This document shows, one piece after another, positions 1-7,033 of a stretch of 30,637 bases of DNA. Both the position numbers and the translations under genes were made by a program. Under the pieces are notes generated by a model. That model was not told the origin of the DNA. It saw nothing but the letters and a program-made list of their open reading frames with translations, and did not search any database. This DNA comes from an uncultured Gammaproteobacteria bacterium (GTDB lineage: Bacteria > Pseudomonadota > Gammaproteobacteria > Pseudomonadales > Pseudohongiellaceae). The stretch lies in assembly GCA_937898685.1 (NCBI GenBank), contig CALEJT010000015.1:1-30637 (forward strand), given 5' to 3'. Each line of letters starts with the position of its first letter. The first letter of the stretch is position 1.

Positions 1-72
1 TCAACGTCCTTGGGTATTCTCCATCTATTTGCCATTTCAATCAGTTGAAGTCGGTACCTGAACCAACGCCCA

Positions 73-573
73 TCACCCCAGGAAGTCCGCTTTCCCGAGA
101 GGCACACCATTGTGGCGGAGGATGTCGTAGGCGGTGGTGACGTGGAAGTAGACGTTGGGGAGCACCCACTCGAGCAGATACTGCGCGCCGGTGAAGTCGA
201 ATTCCTTCGCACGGGTCTTGAGCTGGATCCGTTTCGTTGCACTGCCATCGATGGCAGCGGAATCGAGCGAATCGAGAAAGGCGATGGTCTTCTCGATGCG
301 CGCGTGCAGCTCGTCGAAGGTGACTTCAGTATCTTCGAAGCTCGGGACCTCCACACCGGCGAGTCGCGCGCCGCAGGCTTTGGCGATGTCGCAGGCGATG
401 TGCACCTGACGGTTGAGCGGGAACATGTCGGGGAAAAGTCGGGCCGTGGTGAGCACTTCTCCCTTCACGTTCTTCTCCGTGGCGTATTCGCTGCCTTTCC
501 TCAAGATGGATTGCAGATTTTTCAGCGTACGTACGAGCACCGGAACGGATGCGGAATACATCGACAGCGACAT
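73..573 (-). CDS. DUF1993 domain-containing protein
   Basis: This 166-residue cytoplasmic protein spans the whole of a DUF1993 domain. The N-terminus MSLSMYSASVPVLVRTLKNL is typical of the family, as is the C-terminal stretch of about residues 132-163 (YLLEWVLPNVYFHVTTAYDI, then LRHNGVPLGKADFLG). The family resembles the DinB-like four-helix fold and has no established reaction. I see no signal peptide or membrane segment. The start is supported by GGAGG about ten bases upstream on the minus strand (near 583-587). The gene stands alone: about 330 bases without a gene separate it from the fpr gene, which lies upstream on the same strand and has its own terminator. Family assignment is firm and function is unknown. 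Confidence 0.9.
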   Translation of the reverse strand: MSLSMYSASVPVLVRTLKNLQSILRKGSEYATEKNVKGEVLTTARLFPDMFPLNRQVHIACDIAKACGARLAGVEVPSFEDTEVTFDELHARIEKTIAFLDSLDSAAIDGSATKRIQLKTRAKEFDFTGAQYLLEWVLPNVYFHVTTAYDILRHNGVPLGKADFLG

Positions 574-833
574 GAATCGACCTCCAAGTTGGTGGAAACA
601 CTCCTCTGAGTGCCGGCGGATTCTACTTCGACTTCTCGAAAGGTTGTGTTCTCTCCAGCCCTTCGGGGTTGCGGACGGTCGTTCAACCAGCGCGGTGCCA
701 TGCCCCGCAAACGCTTGGCCTCACCCAAGCGCTCGCAGAGTTGAGCCGGACCCGCGCACAGCGCAGGTTTCGGGGCCGCGTGGAAGCAGAAGGACCACCC
801 ATACGAACTTGGTCCCAACACCAGCCCAAAACA
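574..833. other. Gene-free stretch upstream of the DUF1993 gene
   Basis: Together with the fpr terminator at 834-861 and its flank, this makes about 330 bases without a convincing gene. Open frames crossing it have no recognisable protein, and the longest is the antisense of fpr. It must hold the promoter of the DUF1993 gene. The only structure I see is a weak 7-bp hairpin (712-718 with 725-731, CGCTTGG/CCAAGCG). I cannot place a -10/-35 pair with confidence. Confidence 0.5.
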
Positions 834-861
834 AAACAGCCATCCGAAAGGATGGCTGTTT
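834..861 (-). terminator. Intrinsic terminator of fpr
   Basis: A perfect 12-bp stem (834-845 with 850-861) encloses a four-base loop. Read on the minus strand the stem is followed by TGTTTTGGG, giving a short U-rich tail. It lies about 45 bases past the fpr stop. Read on the plus strand the loop is GAAA. Confidence 0.85.
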
Positions 862-904
862 GCGTGAAGGAAGCTGCTGCAGCGTGAGGGCTGCGAGGAC
901 TTGC

Positions 905-1678
905 TTACTCGACGAAGGCGCGCTCGACCACGTAGTGGCCCTGGTCGCCGTGACGGGCTTCGGTGTAGCCCATCTCGTTGAGGATGCGGCCGGTGTCCTT
1001 CAGCATCGACGGGCTGCCGCACAACATGAAGCGGTCGTTCTCTACGCTCAGTGCCGGCAGGCCGAGATCCTTCTGGATCTTGCCGGAGAGCAGGAGATCG
1101 GTGATGCGGCCGTTGTGCACGTAGGGCTCGCGCGTCACGGTGGGGTAGTAGAGCAGCTTGTCGCGCACGATCTCGCCGAGGAACTCGTGCTCGGGCAGCT
1201 GCTTGGTGATGAACTCCTGATAGGCGAGCTCGCTGATGTAGCGCACGCCGTGCACCAGGATCACTTTTTCGAAGAGGTCGTACACCTCCGGATCCTTGAT
1301 GATGCTCATGAAGGGCGCCAGACCAGTGCCGGTGCCGAGCAGGTAGAGGTATTTGCCGGCGAGCAGGTTCTCGGCCACGAGCGTTCCGGTGGGCTTGGCA
1401 CCCACGAGAACCTTGTCACCGACCTTCAGGTGCTGCAGGCGGGAGGTCAAAGCGCCGTCGGGCACCTTGATCGAGAAGAATTCGAGCTGATCTTCGTAGT
1501 TGGCGCTCACCATGCTGTAGGCGCGCACGAGCGGCTTGTTGTCGACCTCGAGGCCGATCATCGTGAAGAAGCCGTTCTTGTAGCGGAAGCCCGGGTCGCG
1601 GGTGGTGGTAAAGCTGAACAGGGTGTCGTTCCAGTGATGCACGCTGGTGACCGTCTCCTGTTGATATTTGCTGCTCAT
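905..1678 (-). CDS. fpr: Ferredoxin--NADP+ reductase
   Basis: This 257-residue cytosolic flavoenzyme moves electrons between NADPH and ferredoxin or flavodoxin. In Pseudomonas-type bacteria it supports Fe-S repair and oxidative-stress tolerance. The FAD-binding motif RAYSMVS is at residues 52-58. The nucleotide-binding GTGTGLAPF is at 115-123, and MLCGSPSM further on is the second NADP motif. The C-terminus VVERAFVE is that of the Pseudomonas/Azotobacter subclass. Length is normal for the subclass. An AGGAGG Shine-Dalgarno sequence at about 1683-1688 fixes the start. The gene is divergent from a LysR gene, as fpr is from finR in Pseudomonas putida, which suggests redox-responsive activation. 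It ends in a strong stem-loop. Identity is very secure; regulation is inferred from synteny and the promoter layout. Confidence 0.96.
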   Translation of the reverse strand: MSSKYQQETVTSVHHWNDTLFSFTTTRDPGFRYKNGFFTMIGLEVDNKPLVRAYSMVSANYEDQLEFFSIKVPDGALTSRLQHLKVGDKVLVGAKPTGTLVAENLLAGKYLYLLGTGTGLAPFMSIIKDPEVYDLFEKVILVHGVRYISELAYQEFITKQLPEHEFLGEIVRDKLLYYPTVTREPYVHNGRITDLLLSGKIQKDLGLPALSVENDRFMLCGSPSMLKDTGRILNEMGYTEARHGDQGHYVVERAFVE

Positions 1679-1703
1679 GGCAACCTCCTAAATTGGGGCG
1701 CGT

Positions 1704-1732
1704 ATTTTACCGGGTTCCTCTTATATTGGTAA
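1704..1732 (-). promoter_or_regulatory. Predicted sigma-70 promoter of fpr
   Basis: On the minus strand the -35 element TTACCA (1727-1732) and the -10 element TAAAAT (1704-1709, five of six consensus bases) are separated by 17 bases. Transcription would start near 1697, leaving a short leader that carries the AGGAGG ribosome site. Confidence 0.6.
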
Positions 1733-1735
1733 TAA

Positions 1736-1759
1736 CGGATATCCATCTTTATTTATCCG
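1736..1759. promoter_or_regulatory. Candidate LysR-type operator between fpr and its regulator
   Basis: The inverted repeat CGGATA (1736-1741) and TATCCG (1754-1759) has a 12-base spacer and lies directly upstream of the predicted fpr -35 element. This is where a LysR-type activator would be expected to bind. It is also just upstream of the regulator's own predicted -10, so it could serve autoregulation. The right-hand binder is inferred from gene order only. Confidence 0.45.
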
Positions 1760-1784
1760 AATAGCCCGATATAAGATGCCCGCC

Positions 1785-2669
1785 ATGCGATTCACACTGC
1801 GCCAACTGGAAGTGTTCCTCGCCACCGCCCGCCTGGAGAATCTCAGCCGCGCGGCCGAAACCCTCTCCCTTTCCCAATCCGCCGCCAGCGATTCGCTGCG
1901 CGAGCTGGAACACCAATTCGACCTGCAGCTCTTCGATCGCGTGGGCAAACGCCTGCAGCTCAACGACAACGGACGCTTGGTGCTGGCCCAGGCCGAGGCC
2001 CTGTTGAGCCAGGCCCAGGAGTTGGAAGACACCTTGAGGCAGCACAAGGGCCTGGGAGCCCTGAGGGTGGGCGCCACGCTCAGCATCGGCAACGCCCTCT
2101 GCATTCCGCTGATCAAGCAGTACCGGCGCCAATACCCCGACAGCCCGGTCAGCCTCGAAATCGCCAATACCGAGCGCATCAGCCAGATGGTGACGAACTT
2201 CGAACTGGATGTGGGCATGATCGAGGGTGAAATCAACAACCCCGCGCTCGACATCCGCCACTGGCGCGAAGACCAGCTCCAGATCTTCTGCGCGCCGGAT
2301 CACAAGCTGGCCGGTAAGGAAGTGCTTACGGATGAAGACCTGGGCACCAATGGCTGGATTCTGCGCGAGAGCGGTTCCGGCACGCGTCAGACCTTCGATC
2401 GCGTGATGCACGACCTGTTGCCGTACCTTCGTCTCGAGCTGGAGTTGCAGCACAACGAAGCCATCATCCAGGCGGTGATGGCGGGCATGGGACTTGGCTG
2501 TCTCTCGACCCTGTCACTGGCACCCCACATCGCGCGTGGCGAAGTCGTGCTCCTGAAGGCGCCTCGGCGTGAGTTCACCCGCAGCCTCTACCTGATCACG
2601 CATCGGCAGAAGTACCGCAGTGCGGCGCTGATGCATTGGCTGGAATTGTGCGAGGCGCACGCAAGTTGA
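1785..2669 (+). CDS. LysR-family transcriptional regulator, FinR-like
   Basis: This 294-residue DNA-binding regulator has an N-terminal winged helix-turn-helix at about residues 1-62 (FTLRQLEVFLATARLENLSR begins it; SQSAASDSLRELE is the recognition region). A periplasmic-binding-like effector domain follows from about residue 88 (GALRVGATLSIGN) to the end. It is divergent from fpr, the same arrangement as finR/fpr in Pseudomonas, where FinR activates fpr under superoxide stress. Two in-frame ATGs exist, at 1776 and 1785. I chose 1785 because TATAAG at 1770-1775 looks like the gene's own -10 box, placing the transcription start near 1782. The longer form would add MPA. No Shine-Dalgarno sequence is seen. 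The family is certain and the FinR equivalence is inferred. Confidence 0.9.
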   Translation: MRFTLRQLEVFLATARLENLSRAAETLSLSQSAASDSLRELEHQFDLQLFDRVGKRLQLNDNGRLVLAQAEALLSQAQELEDTLRQHKGLGALRVGATLSIGNALCIPLIKQYRRQYPDSPVSLEIANTERISQMVTNFELDVGMIEGEINNPALDIRHWREDQLQIFCAPDHKLAGKEVLTDEDLGTNGWILRESGSGTRQTFDRVMHDLLPYLRLELELQHNEAIIQAVMAGMGLGCLSTLSLAPHIARGEVVLLKAPRREFTRSLYLITHRQKYRSAALMHWLELCEAHAS

Positions 2670-2691
2670 GCACACTCGGGACTTGAGGCCA

Positions 2692-2721
2692 TTGGCGCGC
2701 GGGTCGCGGAAGGGCTAGGAT
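2692..2721 (+). promoter_or_regulatory. Predicted promoter of the TerC-family gene
   Basis: TTGGCG (2692-2697) and TAGGAT (2716-2721) are separated by 18 bases and each match four of six consensus bases. The -10 lies within GCTAGGAT, a form that recurs upstream of other genes in this window. Confidence 0.45.
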
Positions 2722-2752
2722 GCGCACCTTTGCACTATTGTGAGACAGCACT

Positions 2753-3469
2753 ATGTTTGACTGGATTGTCAGTCCTGAAGCTTGGATTGCACTAAGTACC
2801 CTCGTCGCCCTTGAGATCGTTCTGGGCATCGACAACATCATCTTCATTTCGATCCTCGTGGGGCGTCTGCCCCCTGAAAATCGCGAGTTCGCACGGCGCC
2901 TCGGCATTGGTTTCGCGCTCATCACCCGCCTGGGGCTGCTCTTCAGCCTGTCGTGGATCGCACGTCTGACGACGCCACTCTTCACGGTGATCGGGGAAGA
3001 GATCTCCGGGCGAGACCTCGTACTCATCGTCGGTGGTCTCTTCCTCTTGGCGAAGTCCACCAAGGAAATCCACGCCGCACTGGAAGGTGATGAAGAAGGC
3101 GAGATGAAAGCCCGCGTGGTGGAAAGCCTGCTCGGCACGGTGATCCAGATCGGCATCCTCGACATCGTGTTCTCGCTGGATTCCGTGATCACCGCCGTCG
3201 GCCTGGTGGATGAGCTGGCCATCATGTCGATCGCGATCATTTCGGCCGTCATCGTGATGCTGTTTGCGGCTCGCCCGATCGGCGACTTCATCGACAAGCA
3301 TCCGACGCTCAAGATGCTGGCCTTGTCCTTCCTGATGATGATCGGTCTGACGCTGATCGTGGAAGGCTTCGACATCCACGTGCCGAAGGCCTACATCTAC
3401 TTCGCCATGGCCTTCTCGGTGTTCGTCGAGATCCTCAACATCCGCCTGCGCAAGAAGCTGGACAAGTAA
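2753..3469 (+). CDS. TerC-family integral membrane protein
   Basis: This 238-residue inner-membrane protein has about seven hydrophobic segments. It carries the two acidic signature motifs of the TerC family: EIVLGIDNIIF (E21, D27) and DIVFSLDSVITAVG (D137, D143). A charged cytoplasmic loop lies between them (EGDEEGEMKARVVE, about residues 111-124). TerC proteins are linked to tellurite resistance, metal homeostasis and, in some bacteria, manganese export that metallates secreted enzymes. Which of these applies cannot be read from the sequence. The length matches the short, stand-alone TerC group without a CBS or transporter domain. The gene is monocistronic, with its own predicted promoter upstream and a terminator 24 bases after the stop. 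The start ATG is the only one consistent with the first membrane segment, though no strong Shine-Dalgarno sequence precedes it. Confidence 0.92.
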   Translation: MFDWIVSPEAWIALSTLVALEIVLGIDNIIFISILVGRLPPENREFARRLGIGFALITRLGLLFSLSWIARLTTPLFTVIGEEISGRDLVLIVGGLFLLAKSTKEIHAALEGDEEGEMKARVVESLLGTVIQIGILDIVFSLDSVITAVGLVDELAIMSIAIISAVIVMLFAARPIGDFIDKHPTLKMLALSFLMMIGLTLIVEGFDIHVPKAYIYFAMAFSVFVEILNIRLRKKLDK

Positions 3470-3493
3470 GCCAGCCCCTGCCCCGTCTCCGAG

Positions 3494-3517
3494 CCGCCCG
3501 CCTTGCGCGGGCGGTTT
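3494..3517 (+). terminator. Intrinsic terminator after the TerC gene
   Basis: An 8-bp all-GC stem (3494-3501 with 3507-3514) has a five-base loop and is followed by TTT. It closes transcription just before the ahpC operator region. Confidence 0.75.
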
Positions 3518-3535
3518 CGTATCCGACTTCCAACA

Positions 3536-3584
3536 ATCGTTCGAATCTATCGAAAGGATAATCTCAACCGATTTCTCCTATCGG
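3536..3584 (+). promoter_or_regulatory. Predicted OxyR operator of ahpC
   Basis: Quarter-sites ATCG (3536-3539), CTAT (3547-3550), ATAA (3558-3561) and CGAT (3569-3572) are each separated by exactly seven bases. This reproduces the OxyR pattern ATAG-N7-CTAT-N7-ATAG-N7-CTAT. A fifth in-phase element, ATCG, follows at 3580-3583. Each element recurs every 11 bases, so they lie on one face of the helix. The site ends at a predicted -35, the usual position for OxyR activation. No oxyR gene is in the window. Confidence 0.7.
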
Positions 3585-3601
3585 TCGCGCGTCCCTAGTA
3601 T
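3573..3601 (+). promoter_or_regulatory. Predicted ahpC promoter
   Basis: A weak -35 (TTCTCC, 3573-3578) and a -10-like TAGTAT (3596-3601) are separated by 17 bases. The poor -35 abutting the OxyR-like site fits a promoter that needs an activator. Confidence 0.4.
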
Positions 3602-3653
3602 TCACCTCGTACTCAGTTTTCACCCACCCACGAACGAATCAACGGAGACGCAA

Positions 3654-4220
3654 ATGACTGCTCTGATCAACACCAAGGTACAGCCCTTCACTGCAACCGC
3701 CTATCACAACGGCAAGGACGTCAAGGTCACCGAAGCCGACCTGATCGGCAAGTGGAGTGTCGTGTTCTTCTACCCGGCCGACTTCACCTTCGTCTGCCCG
3801 ACCGAGCTGGAAGACCTCGCCGACCACTACGAAGAGTTCAAGAAACTCGGCGTAGAGATCTACTCGGTGTCCACGGACACGCACTTCGTGCACAAGGCCT
3901 GGAAGGACGCGAGCCCGGCCATCAAGAAGATCCAGTTCCCGATGGTGGGCGACCCCACCGGCCGCATCAGCCGCAACTTCGGCGTGCTGATCGAGGAAGA
4001 AGGTCTGGCGCTGCGCGGCACCTTCGTGATCAACCCGGAAGGCGAGATCAAAGTCATGGAAATCCATGACCTCGGCATCGGCCGCAGCGCGGAAGAACTG
4101 CTGCGCAAGATCCAGGCTGCGCAATACGTAGCCGAACACGATGGCGAAGTGTGCCCCGCCGCCTGGAAACCGGGCGCCGAGACTCTGAAACCTTCGCTCG
4201 ACCTGGTCGGCAAGATCTAA
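3654..4220 (+). CDS. ahpC: Alkyl hydroperoxide reductase subunit C (2-Cys peroxiredoxin)
   Basis: This 188-residue cytoplasmic peroxiredoxin reduces hydrogen peroxide, organic peroxides and peroxynitrite. The peroxidatic cysteine is C48 in FYPADFTFVCPTE. The resolving cysteine is C167 in EVCPAAWKPG. R119-containing and GDPTGRISRNFGV segments complete the active-site fold. Length and sequence are those of the Prx1/AhpC group that decamerises and is recharged by AhpF. GGAG about eight bases before the ATG (in CGGAGACGCAA) supports the start. It is followed by ahpF 92 bases later, with a GC-rich hairpin between. A phased OxyR-like operator upstream indicates peroxide induction. Identity is essentially certain. 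Confidence 0.98.
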   Translation: MTALINTKVQPFTATAYHNGKDVKVTEADLIGKWSVVFFYPADFTFVCPTELEDLADHYEEFKKLGVEIYSVSTDTHFVHKAWKDASPAIKKIQFPMVGDPTGRISRNFGVLIEEEGLALRGTFVINPEGEIKVMEIHDLGIGRSAEELLRKIQAAQYVAEHDGEVCPAAWKPGAETLKPSLDLVGKI

Positions 4221-4234
4221 GAGAACTTGCTACC

Positions 4235-4261
4235 CCCGGCCGGCTCACGAGGTCGGCCGGG
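4235..4261 (+). other. Hairpin between ahpC and ahpF
   Basis: A perfect 8-bp GC stem (CCCGGCCG at 4235-4242 with CGGCCGGG at 4254-4261) encloses an 11-base loop. It begins 14 bases after the ahpC stop and lacks a U-run. It is more likely a processing, stabilising or partial-attenuation structure than a full terminator. Confidence 0.65.
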
Positions 4262-4312
4262 TCATCAAACCAACGCACCAACGAACCGGCAGTACCCAAA
4301 AGGAAAACCACC

Positions 4313-5890
4313 ATGTTGACCCAAGACCTGAAACAACAACTGCAGACCCTGCTGGCCCAGGTTCCGGGTTCGGTGGAGCTGTCTCTGAACCTCGGCGACG
4401 ATGCCGCCAGCCAGGAGCTGCGCGAACTCGCCGAAGAGCTGGCAGGACTGTCCAGCAAACTCAGCCTGCGCGAAGTACCAGCACCGACCGAACGCCGTCC
4501 TCTGCTCACGCTGCGCTCGCAGCGCGGCACCGAAATCAGCTTTGCCGGCGTACCGAACGGCCACGAGTTCACCTCGCTGGTGCTTGCCCTTCTGCACAGC
4601 GGCGGGCACGCGCCGAAGGTGGAAGCCGAACTGCAAACGCAGGCCAAGGCATTGAGCGGTGATTACCGCTTCGAGATCTACGTGTCGTTGAGCTGTCAGA
4701 CCTGTCCCGACGTGGTCCAGGCACTCAACGCCATGGCCGCCCTCAATCCCGCCGTGAAGACGGTGATGATCGACGGCGCGCTGTTCCAGGATGAGATCGC
4801 CCAGCGCAACATCCTGGCGGTACCGACCGTGTACCTCAACGGCAAACTCTTCTCGCAGGGTCGCATCGGCTTCGCCGACATCCTGCGCAAACTGGATAGC
4901 CGAGTCACCGCGGCCGCCACCGAGGCGCTCAGCAGGAAAGAGCCCTTCGATCTTCTGATCGTCGGCGCAGGCCCCGCCGGTGCCTCGGCTGCCATCTACG
5001 CCGCCCGCAAGGGTCTGCGTACTGGCCTCGTCGCCGAAACCTTCGGTGGACAGGTGCTCGACACCGTCGGCATCGAAAACTTCATCTCCGTGAAGGCCAC
5101 CGAGGGTCCGAAGCTCGTCGCGAGCCTGGAAGAACACGTGCGCGATTACGCCGTGGACATCATGCAGGGACAGCGCGCGGCTCAAGTCGTGCCGCCCGCC
5201 GCCGATGGCTTCTTCCAAGTGCAACTCGCCTCGGGCGCGACGCTGCAGAGCCGCAGTGTGCTGGTAGCCACCGGCGCGCGCTGGAGACAGATCAACGTGC
5301 CCGGCGAAGCCGAGTACAAGGGTCGTGGCGTGGCCTACTGCCCGCACTGCGATGGCCCCTTGTTCAAAGGTAAGTCGGTGGCCGTGATCGGCGGTGGCAA
5401 CTCCGGCGTCGAAGCCGCGATCGACCTCGCCGGCATCGTCGCTCACGTGACGCTGATCGAGTACGCGCCCATGCTGAAGGCCGACGACGTCCTGGTACGC
5501 AAGGCACGCAGTCTGCCCAACCTCACCATCGTGACGAACGCGCAGACGCTCGAAATCAAAGGCGACGGGGAACGTGTGACCGGCCTCGTCTATCGCGAGC
5601 GCGAAAGTGGTGTCGAGCAGGAAGTGGCACTCGCCGGTGTGTTCGTGCAGATCGGCCTCGTGCCGAACAGCGACCCGGTGAAGGGCGTGGCGGAACTGAG
5701 CCGCTTCGGCGAAATCCTGGTGAATGCCAAGGGTGAGACTTCGGTACCTGGTCTCTTCGCCGCCGGCGACGTCACCAACTCGGCGTTCAAACAGATCATC
5801 ATCGCGATGGGCAGCGGTGCCACCGCCGCGCTCGGCGCCTTCGAACATCTGATGCTGCAACAGCAGCAGGCAACGAAAGTTGCGGCCTAG
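4313..5890 (+). CDS. ahpF: Alkyl hydroperoxide reductase subunit F
   Basis: This 525-residue flavoprotein transfers electrons from NADH to AhpC. The N-terminal tandem thioredoxin-fold domain (about residues 1-200) carries the redox pair C128/C131 in SLSCQTCPDV. The FAD-binding motif LLIVGAGPAGASAAIYAARKG starts near residue 214. The thioredoxin-reductase-type disulfide C343/C346 lies in YCPHCDGPLFKG. NAD binding is at VAVIGGGNSGVEAA (about 356-369). The C-terminal FAD motif is in GLFAAGDVTN. The length matches the family. The frame is open further upstream into ahpC, but the ATG at 4313, preceded by AAAGGAAAAC, gives the canonical MLTQDLKQQL start. It is expressed with ahpC and ends with a strong terminator about 110 bases downstream. 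Confidence 0.97.
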   Translation: MLTQDLKQQLQTLLAQVPGSVELSLNLGDDAASQELRELAEELAGLSSKLSLREVPAPTERRPLLTLRSQRGTEISFAGVPNGHEFTSLVLALLHSGGHAPKVEAELQTQAKALSGDYRFEIYVSLSCQTCPDVVQALNAMAALNPAVKTVMIDGALFQDEIAQRNILAVPTVYLNGKLFSQGRIGFADILRKLDSRVTAAATEALSRKEPFDLLIVGAGPAGASAAIYAARKGLRTGLVAETFGGQVLDTVGIENFISVKATEGPKLVASLEEHVRDYAVDIMQGQRAAQVVPPAADGFFQVQLASGATLQSRSVLVATGARWRQINVPGEAEYKGRGVAYCPHCDGPLFKGKSVAVIGGGNSGVEAAIDLAGIVAHVTLIEYAPMLKADDVLVRKARSLPNLTIVTNAQTLEIKGDGERVTGLVYRERESGVEQEVALAGVFVQIGLVPNSDPVKGVAELSRFGEILVNAKGETSVPGLFAAGDVTNSAFKQIIIAMGSGATAALGAFEHLMLQQQQATKVAA

Positions 5891-6001
5891 CGCTGATGCG
5901 CTGGTAGTAGCAGTAGGTCCTGATTCGCAGTTCGGACTTGTAGTCGTAGTCGGCGGTAGTCGTCGCGCTAGGCCCCAACCCTATAGGAAGTAGTACTTCC
6001 A
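5891..6001 (+). other. ahpF 3' untranslated stretch with short repeats and a palindrome
   Basis: This non-coding stretch has triplet-like repetition (TAGTCG at 5941-5946, 5947-5952 and 5957-5962, plus GTAGTAGCAGTAG just upstream). It also has a perfect palindrome, GGAAGTA-G-TACTTCC (5986-6000), two bases before the terminator stem. I see no protein here. It could be a structured 3' UTR or the body of a small RNA. Confidence 0.4.
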
Positions 6002-6050
6002 GCCCTTGTCTTGACTCCTCCCCTCTTCAAGGCAAGGGCCTTTCTTTTTC
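6002..6050 (+). terminator. Strong intrinsic terminator of ahpCF
   Basis: A 12-bp stem (6002-6013 with 6028-6039, one G-U wobble) has a 14-base pyrimidine-rich loop and is followed by CTTTCTTTTTC. It is the clearest Rho-independent terminator in this half of the window. Confidence 0.88.
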
Positions 6051-6074
6051 TCCCTTCCGCACACACCGCAGCAT

Positions 6075-6105
6075 TTGCCGCTCGGCTGTGCTTTGCCGCT
6101 AGAAT
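6075..6105 (+). promoter_or_regulatory. Predicted promoter of the secreted hydrolase gene
   Basis: TAGAAT (6100-6105, five of six consensus bases) sits within GCTAGAAT. TTGCCG (6075-6080) lies 19 bases upstream. It gives a leader of about 20 bases before the ATG at 6134. Confidence 0.45.
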
Positions 6106-6133
6106 CGACGCACCTTTCTGCGGAGAAGCCGCC

Positions 6134-6880
6134 ATGCTGAGTCGACGTCATCTTCTGGCAAGCGCAAGCGTCGCCACGCTTGCTTCGGTCACCGGCCTCG
6201 ATACCGCGCAAGCTGCGGACGGTGGACGCTTCTCGGCACGCCCAGGTCAACCGGAGGAAACACTCGGTCCTGGCGAATACGTGTTGAGCGACAACAGTGG
6301 TCGCCGTTCTCTGCTCTACCTCCCGCCTTCGTACGATCCTGCTCGACCGGCACCGTTCTTCCTGATGTGTCATGGAGCGCGTGGCAATGGCGACGGCACA
6401 CTGGAACAGGAACGCGCGGCAGCAGACGAACACGGTGTGATCCTGCTCTGCCCCAGCACGCGGCAAGGCACCTGGGATGCGATCCGCGGTGACTTCGCGC
6501 ATGACTTCGACGCGCTCGACGCTTTACTGAACCAGACCTTCGCCCGTTGCGCAGTCGATCCCGAGCGCCTCGCGATTGGTGGTTTCTCGGATGGTGCGAG
6601 CTATGGCCTGACTCTCGGCCTGCTCAATGGCGATCTTTTCACGCACGTCATCGCCCACTCGCCGGGATTCATCATCAGCCAGGGCTGGCAGGGCAAACCG
6701 AAGGTGTATCTCTCGCACGGGCGCCAGGATCAGGTGCTACCGTTCGATCGCTGCGGTGCCGTCATCGCGGCACGACTGGAACGCGAAGGTTATGACCTGC
6801 GCTTCGATATCTTCGATGGAGGCCACACCGCTTCGCCTGAACTGCGCAGCGCAGCGCTGCGGTGGTTGAAAGAAGCGTGA
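6134..6880 (+). CDS. Exported alpha/beta hydrolase
   Basis: This 248-residue serine hydrolase is related to the PHB-depolymerase/phospholipase-carboxylesterase group. A signal peptide covers about residues 1-28, with a twin-arginine motif (SRRHLLA) and an AQA cleavage end, so export through Tat is likely. The nucleophile is S152 in GGFSDGAS. D199 in SHGRQDQVLP and H231 in DGGHTAS complete the triad. The oxyanion region is FFLMCHGARGNG. The substrate is not readable; an ester is likely. The ATG at 6134 is preceded by CGGAGAAG. A longer in-frame extension to 6011 would run through the upstream terminator and is rejected. The gene is monocistronic, with a stem-loop directly after the stop. Confidence 0.85.
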   Translation: MLSRRHLLASASVATLASVTGLDTAQAADGGRFSARPGQPEETLGPGEYVLSDNSGRRSLLYLPPSYDPARPAPFFLMCHGARGNGDGTLEQERAAADEHGVILLCPSTRQGTWDAIRGDFAHDFDALDALLNQTFARCAVDPERLAIGGFSDGASYGLTLGLLNGDLFTHVIAHSPGFIISQGWQGKPKVYLSHGRQDQVLPFDRCGAVIAARLEREGYDLRFDIFDGGHTASPELRSAALRWLKEA

Positions 6881-6887
6881 GGTTTGG

Positions 6888-6916
6888 TTGCCACTCGCGT
6901 CCTCTGCGGGTGGCAA
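6888..6916 (+). terminator. Stem-loop after the hydrolase gene
   Basis: An 11-bp stem with one wobble pair (6888-6898 with 6906-6916) has a seven-base loop and starts eight bases past the stop. There is no U-run, so termination efficiency is uncertain. Confidence 0.5.
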
Positions 6917-7033
6917 GACGCTCAACAAGAATTTCGCAGGCCAGCATTGTCAGCACTTACCGCCGTTCGCGGCTGCCTCCAAGTCACGTGGAAGAGGCCC
7001 GAGGCAGCGAGATGGAAGGCAGCAGGACTTCAG

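Noticed and set aside
712..731. 7-bp hairpin in the gap upstream of DUF1993 as an RNA gene or riboswitch
   Set aside because: The stem is short, with no supporting conserved elements or tRNA-like arms around it.
413..1732. 439-codon plus-strand frame across the DUF1993, gap and fpr region
   Set aside because: It is antisense to two recognised genes and runs through the fpr terminator.
4265..5860. Long open frame (531 codons) antisense to ahpF
   Set aside because: It mirrors the codon positions of a certain gene in GC-rich DNA, has no recognisable motif and is rich in His, Gly and Ala as antisense shadows are.
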